Translations under genes and position numbers: made by a program
In this document: piece by piece, positions 11,794-13,764 of the stretch
Layout: the number at the start of each line of letters is the position of its first letter
Position numbering within the stretch: position 1 is the first letter of the stretch
The notes under the pieces: model-generated
The model's database searches: none
Told to the model about the DNA's origin: nothing
Seen by the model: only the letters and a program-made list of their open reading frames with translations
Assembly (NCBI GenBank): GCA_964346955.1
Contig: CAYFWT010000011.1
Coordinates: 1-13,764, forward strand
Reading direction: 5' to 3'
Length of the DNA stretch: 13,764 bases
From: CAYFWT01 sp964346955
Lineage (GTDB): Bacteria; Patescibacteriota; Minisyncoccia; Portnoybacterales; UBA2143

Positions 11794-12855
11794 GTGCCAT
11801 CTAAAACTTTGCAAAAAATAAAAGCTCTTGTTTTATTATCAGGCGGCTTAGATTCTATCTTAGCTGCTCGACTTCTTCAAGAGCAACAGATTGAAGTAAC
11901 TGGCCTAAGTTTTGTCAGTTATTTTTTTAATGCTGATTTAGCTAAAAAAGCAGCTAAGCAATTAAAGATAAAGCTTAAAATAATTGATTTTTCCAAGGAG
12001 CATTTAAAGATGGTTAAAAACCCCTCTCATGGTTATGGCAAAGCAATTAACCCCTGTATTGACTGCCATATTTTAATGTTAAAAAAAGCTAAAGAGCTGG
12101 TAGGGATAGGACGAGTGCTTTCGGCGAACGCGAAAATCCCCAGCGAGGATTTTCGCTCTTGCGGATTGCTCGCTCCTCGCCTTCGGCGAGACCATGCCCG
12201 CTCGCAATCCGATGTCGCCGAAAGTACTCATCCTATCCCTGGATTGGGAAAATTTGATTTTATAGCTACCGGCGAAGTACTTGGAGAACGGCCCATGTCC
12301 CAAAATAAACAAGCTCTAGATTTGGTGGAAAAAGAGTCATCGCTTAAGGGGTATCTCTTACGTCCTTTATCAGCTAAATTACTCAAGTCCACTATTTTAG
12401 AGAAGAAGGGATTGGTAGACCGAAGTAAACTTTTAGATATTGTTGGCCGAAGCAGAAAAAGACAAATAGCTTTAGCTAAGAAGTGGGGGATTAAAGAGTA
12501 TCCTACTCCAGCGGGGGGTTGTCTGTTAACTGATTTACAGTTCGGCCAGCGTTTGAGAGAGCTTTTGGCTCATTGGTCAAAAGTTCAAGGCAATGATGTT
12601 TTATTATTAAAATTAGGCCGGCATTTTTGGGTGGATGATACCAAAATTATTGTTGGTCGAAATAAAGAAGAGAACAAAGAGATTAAAAAATTAGCCCAAA
12701 AAGGCGATGTTTTAATCGAGCCAAAAGATTTTCCTGGCCCAACTACCCTCATTAGAACCAAGACAAAAATTTCCAAAAAAAGTTTAATTAAGGCCTTAAT
12801 TAAGGCCAAGGAACTAATAATTAAATATTCACCGAAGTTGAAAGAAAGAGAGTAA
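11794..12855 (+). CDS. PP-loop ATPase of tRNA thiolation (ThiI/MnmA-like) type, with in-frame palindromic insertion
   Basis: 353 residues. The PP-loop motif LLSGGLDS (Ser16-Ser21) marks an N-type ATP pyrophosphatase that adenylates its substrate, as in ThiI and MnmA. Conserved blocks follow: NPCIDC (Cys88, Cys91), DFIATGEVLGERPMSQ (155-170), LLRPLSAKLL (188-197), GRSRK and PAGGCLLTD (Cys243). The cysteines could pass sulfur or bind a cluster. The end GRHFWVDDTKIIVGRNKEEN resembles the NFACT-R/DUF814 RNA-binding module known next to such PP-loop domains. I infer tRNA sulfur modification; the nucleotide is unknown. Residues about 104-149 are encoded by a large palindrome and interrupt the usual path from NPCIDC..LKKAKEL to DFIATGEVLG. 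The start is probably GTG 11794, or TTG 11809; the leader is a repeat with no ribosome-binding site. The frame is intact, so it may still function. Confidence 0.78.
   Translation: MPSKTLQKIKALVLLSGGLDSILAARLLQEQQIEVTGLSFVSYFFNADLAKKAAKQLKIKLKIIDFSKEHLKMVKNPSHGYGKAINPCIDCHILMLKKAKELVGIGRVLSANAKIPSEDFRSCGLLAPRLRRDHARSQSDVAESTHPIPGLGKFDFIATGEVLGERPMSQNKQALDLVEKESSLKGYLLRPLSAKLLKSTILEKKGLVDRSKLLDIVGRSRKRQIALAKKWGIKEYPTPAGGCLLTDLQFGQRLRELLAHWSKVQGNDVLLLKLGRHFWVDDTKIIVGRNKEENKEIKKLAQKGDVLIEPKDFPGPTTLIRTKTKISKKSLIKALIKAKELIIKYSPKLKERE
12103..12239. mobile_element. 137-bp multi-arm palindromic element inside the PP-loop gene
   Basis: The outer stem pairs 12103-12126 with 12216-12239: 24 positions, 22 Watson-Crick, one G-U and one mismatch (12112/12230). 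Within it, arm A is a perfect 10-bp hairpin (12130-12139 with 12147-12156, loop CCAGCGA). Arm B pairs CGGATTGC (12162-12169) with GCAATCCG (12204-12211) and ends in CTCGCCTTCGGCGAG (12176-12190). It is far GC-richer than the gene around it. It contains no stop in the host frame and encodes about 46 residues (104-149). It has no transposase and no clear target duplication. It is MITE-like or RPE-like in architecture; the mobile nature is inference. Confidence 0.7.
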
Positions 12856-12897
12856 GGTCGGGGATATACTTTTCAGCAAAGTAATTTTTTAGGTTTA

Positions 12898-13647
12898 ATG
12901 CCATACTTTTCCTATTCTCAAATCCAACTTGGTCCAATAACTCTCTATACCTGGGGATTGTTTTTAGGTTTAGCTTTTTTAGTTGGTTATTGGTTATTTC
13001 TGAGAGAAGCTAAAAGAGAGGGGATTGAGCCAAAGAAAATCTTTTGGCTGGTTATTTTTATTTTTTTAGGAGGGCTTTTTGGCTCTCGTTTAGCTTATAT
13101 CTTACAGTTTCCTCATTATTATCTTTCTCACCCTCTGGAGATTTTTCAGGCTTGGGCCGGCGGGCTGGTGTTTTATGGAGGGCTTTTAGGGGCTTCGATT
13201 GTTGGCTGGCTTTATGTTAAAAAGAATAAATTGAATCCCTGGCAAATAGTTGACCTTTTAACGCCCGCCCTTGCTTTAGGAATTTTTATTGGCCGGCTTG
13301 GTTGCTCCTTGATTAATGACCACCAAGGAGCCATCACTAATTTGCCTTGGGGGATTTTATGGCCTGATGGCACTTTGCGCCACCCAATAGCTGAATATTT
13401 GGCCTTAAATGGTTTGGTTATGTTTTTTGTTTTTTGGTTTTTGCGAACTCGCTTAAAGAAACCAGGCCAGCTCTTTATCACTTTCTTAGCCTGGTATAGT
13501 ATCTCTCGCTTTTTCTTAGATTTTACTCGAGCCACTGTCACCTTCTTAGCCGATCCCCATTATTGGACTTTCACTTTTAGTCAGTGGACTAGTTTGCTTA
13601 TATTAGGCGGGTTAGTTATTTATTTATCCAGACAAGTTAGAAGATAG
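12898..13647 (+). CDS. lgt: Prolipoprotein diacylglyceryl transferase Lgt
   Basis: Lgt moves diacylglycerol from phosphatidylglycerol to the lipobox cysteine of prolipoproteins, the first step of lipoprotein maturation, in the inner membrane. 249 residues with about seven membrane segments. Seen: ITLYTWGLFLGLAFLVGYW at the start, WAGGLVFYGGLLGA (about 86-99), GRLGCSLINDHQG (132-144) and SRFFLDFTR near the end. In E. coli Lgt the corresponding places hold HGG with His103 and GRxGNFxNG; here Tyr replaces His and Cys replaces the first Asn. This Tyr/Cys form is a known natural variant of the family, and the arginine of GRxG is kept. The ATG at 12898 has a weak AGG upstream. It follows the PP-loop gene by 42 bases. 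Its stop codon directly precedes a tRNA remnant. Confidence 0.93.
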   Translation: MPYFSYSQIQLGPITLYTWGLFLGLAFLVGYWLFLREAKREGIEPKKIFWLVIFIFLGGLFGSRLAYILQFPHYYLSHPLEIFQAWAGGLVFYGGLLGASIVGWLYVKKNKLNPWQIVDLLTPALALGIFIGRLGCSLINDHQGAITNLPWGILWPDGTLRHPIAEYLALNGLVMFFVFWFLRTRLKKPGQLFITFLAWYSISRFFLDFTRATVTFLADPHYWTFTFSQWTSLLILGGLVIYLSRQVRR

Positions 13648-13648
13648 G

Positions 13649-13684
13649 TAATCCCTGGATAGGTTCGAGTCCTACCCACGGAGT
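13649..13684 (+). pseudogene. tRNA 3'-end remnant
   Basis: AGGTTCGAGTCCT (13661-13673) is a typical tRNA T-arm, and CCACGGAG (13676-13683) follows at the distance of an acceptor strand plus discriminator G. Upstream, TAATCC recalls the end of a tRNA-Asn anticodon loop, but the spacing to the T-arm is about three bases short, and the T-stem's outer pair is A-C. No matching 5' acceptor strand (TCCGTGG) exists in the preceding 100 bases, which are lgt coding sequence. It is therefore a truncated, decaying copy; the Asn origin is a guess based on the expected U1-A72 pair and G73. Confidence 0.55.
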
Positions 13685-13694
13685 CCATTTTTTC

Positions 13695-13724
13695 AAAAAT
13701 CCGAGATTCTTTCTCGGATTTTTG
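13695..13724 (+). terminator. Strong intrinsic terminator
   Basis: AAAAATCCGAGA (13695-13706) pairs perfectly over 12 bp with TCTCGGATTTTT (13712-13723), loop TTCTT, ending in a T-run. It closes the transcript carrying lgt and the tRNA remnant. The A-run makes it potentially bidirectional. Confidence 0.88.
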
Positions 13725-13725
13725 T

Positions 13726-13731
13726 TATAAT
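13726..13731 (+). promoter_or_regulatory. -10 element close to the last start codon
   Basis: A perfect TATAAT immediately follows the terminator and ends six bases before the ATG at 13738. A transcript from it would start at or next to the ATG, that is, be leaderless. No convincing -35 box is seen 16-18 bases upstream. Confidence 0.35.
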
Positions 13732-13737
13732 AAAAAT

Positions 13738-13764
13738 ATGAAGCAGGAAAAAATCTTAACATGC
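13738..13764 (+). CDS. Start of an unidentified gene (5' nine codons)
   Basis: ATG followed by eight sense codons (Met-Lys-Gln-Glu-Lys-Ile-Leu-Thr-Cys) runs to the window edge. The position right after a terminator and a TATAAT box makes a real start plausible. There is too little sequence for any functional statement. Confidence 0.4.

Noticed and set aside
12097..12242. CTGG at both ends of the palindromic element as a target-site duplication
   Set aside because: Four bases is too short to be meaningful, and the implied insert length of 142 bases is not a multiple of three, so it would not preserve the frame.
12079..12312. Minus-strand open frame across the palindromic element
   Set aside because: A palindrome that is open on one strand tends to be open on the other; the frame shows no conserved motifs and opposes the clear PP-loop gene.
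13212..13541. Minus-strand open frame inside lgt
   Set aside because: It is a Lys/Arg-rich shadow of a membrane-protein gene with no recognisable domain.

Overview
The window looks like a contiguous piece of a bacterial chromosome, most likely from a Candidatus Patescibacteria (CPR, Parcubacteria-like) genome. The reasons are: low-GC DNA with all recognisable genes on the + strand, minimal intergenic DNA, almost no Shine-Dalgarno sequences, tRNAs without encoded CCA, a MurF lacking its N-terminal substrate domain, an Lgt of the variant Tyr/Cys type, and a winged-helix/nucleotidyltransferase-like regulator of a kind common in such genomes. This assignment is inferred from protein style and not from a marker search. 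The standard genetic code fits: UGA is used once as a stop (rplJ), and the other stops are UAA and UAG.

Layout. 1-1183: the 3' part of mltG (endolytic murein transglycosylase), a 50-bp palindrome, and a DJ-1/PfpI-like protein. 1212-2387: a promoter, an L10-type leader RNA with a terminator that competes with its basal stem, then rplJ and rplL. 2388-3261: a G-poor/C-poor inverted repeat, a winged-helix regulator with a degenerate nucleotidyltransferase fold, a terminator, and tRNA-Val(CAC) clasped by an inverted repeat. 3309-6255: a tightly coupled trio consisting of a small membrane protein of metal-dependent hydrolase type, a radical SAM enzyme with extra cysteines, and a UPF0104/flippase-like membrane protein. 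6285-11179: a division and cell wall (dcw) cluster mraZ-rsmH-ftsL-like-ftsI-murF, behind a strong promoter and a group of TGTGGATAA boxes. 11221-13647: tRNA-Glu(CTC), a small EF-Tu-domain-2-like protein with the only strong Shine-Dalgarno site in the window, a PP-loop ATPase (tRNA thiolation type) carrying a large palindromic element inside its reading frame, and lgt. 13649-13764: a tRNA 3'-end remnant, a strong terminator, and the first nine codons of another gene.

How the parts fit. Much of the window serves the cell envelope: mltG trims nascent glycan, murF makes the pentapeptide precursor, FtsI cross-links septal wall, the FtsL-like protein organises the divisome, Lgt starts lipoprotein maturation, and the radical SAM trio probably acts on membrane lipids or an exported product. 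The rest serves translation: L10/L12 stalk, RsmH 16S methylation, two tRNAs, the EF-like protein and the tRNA thiolation-type enzyme.

Most notable signals: (1) a 137-bp multi-arm palindrome sitting in frame inside the PP-loop gene and adding about 46 residues, reminiscent in principle of the protein-coding palindromic elements of Rickettsia; (2) a smaller perfect palindrome in the hinge codons of rplL sharing its GC-rich core; (3) DnaA-box-like or MraZ-box-like repeats around the mraZ promoter; (4) a mutually exclusive leader stem and terminator ahead of rplJ; (5) a tRNA 3' remnant after lgt that may mark a past integration. No CRISPR array, insertion sequence, rRNA gene or replication origin is visible, and no gene-free stretch exceeds 300 bases.
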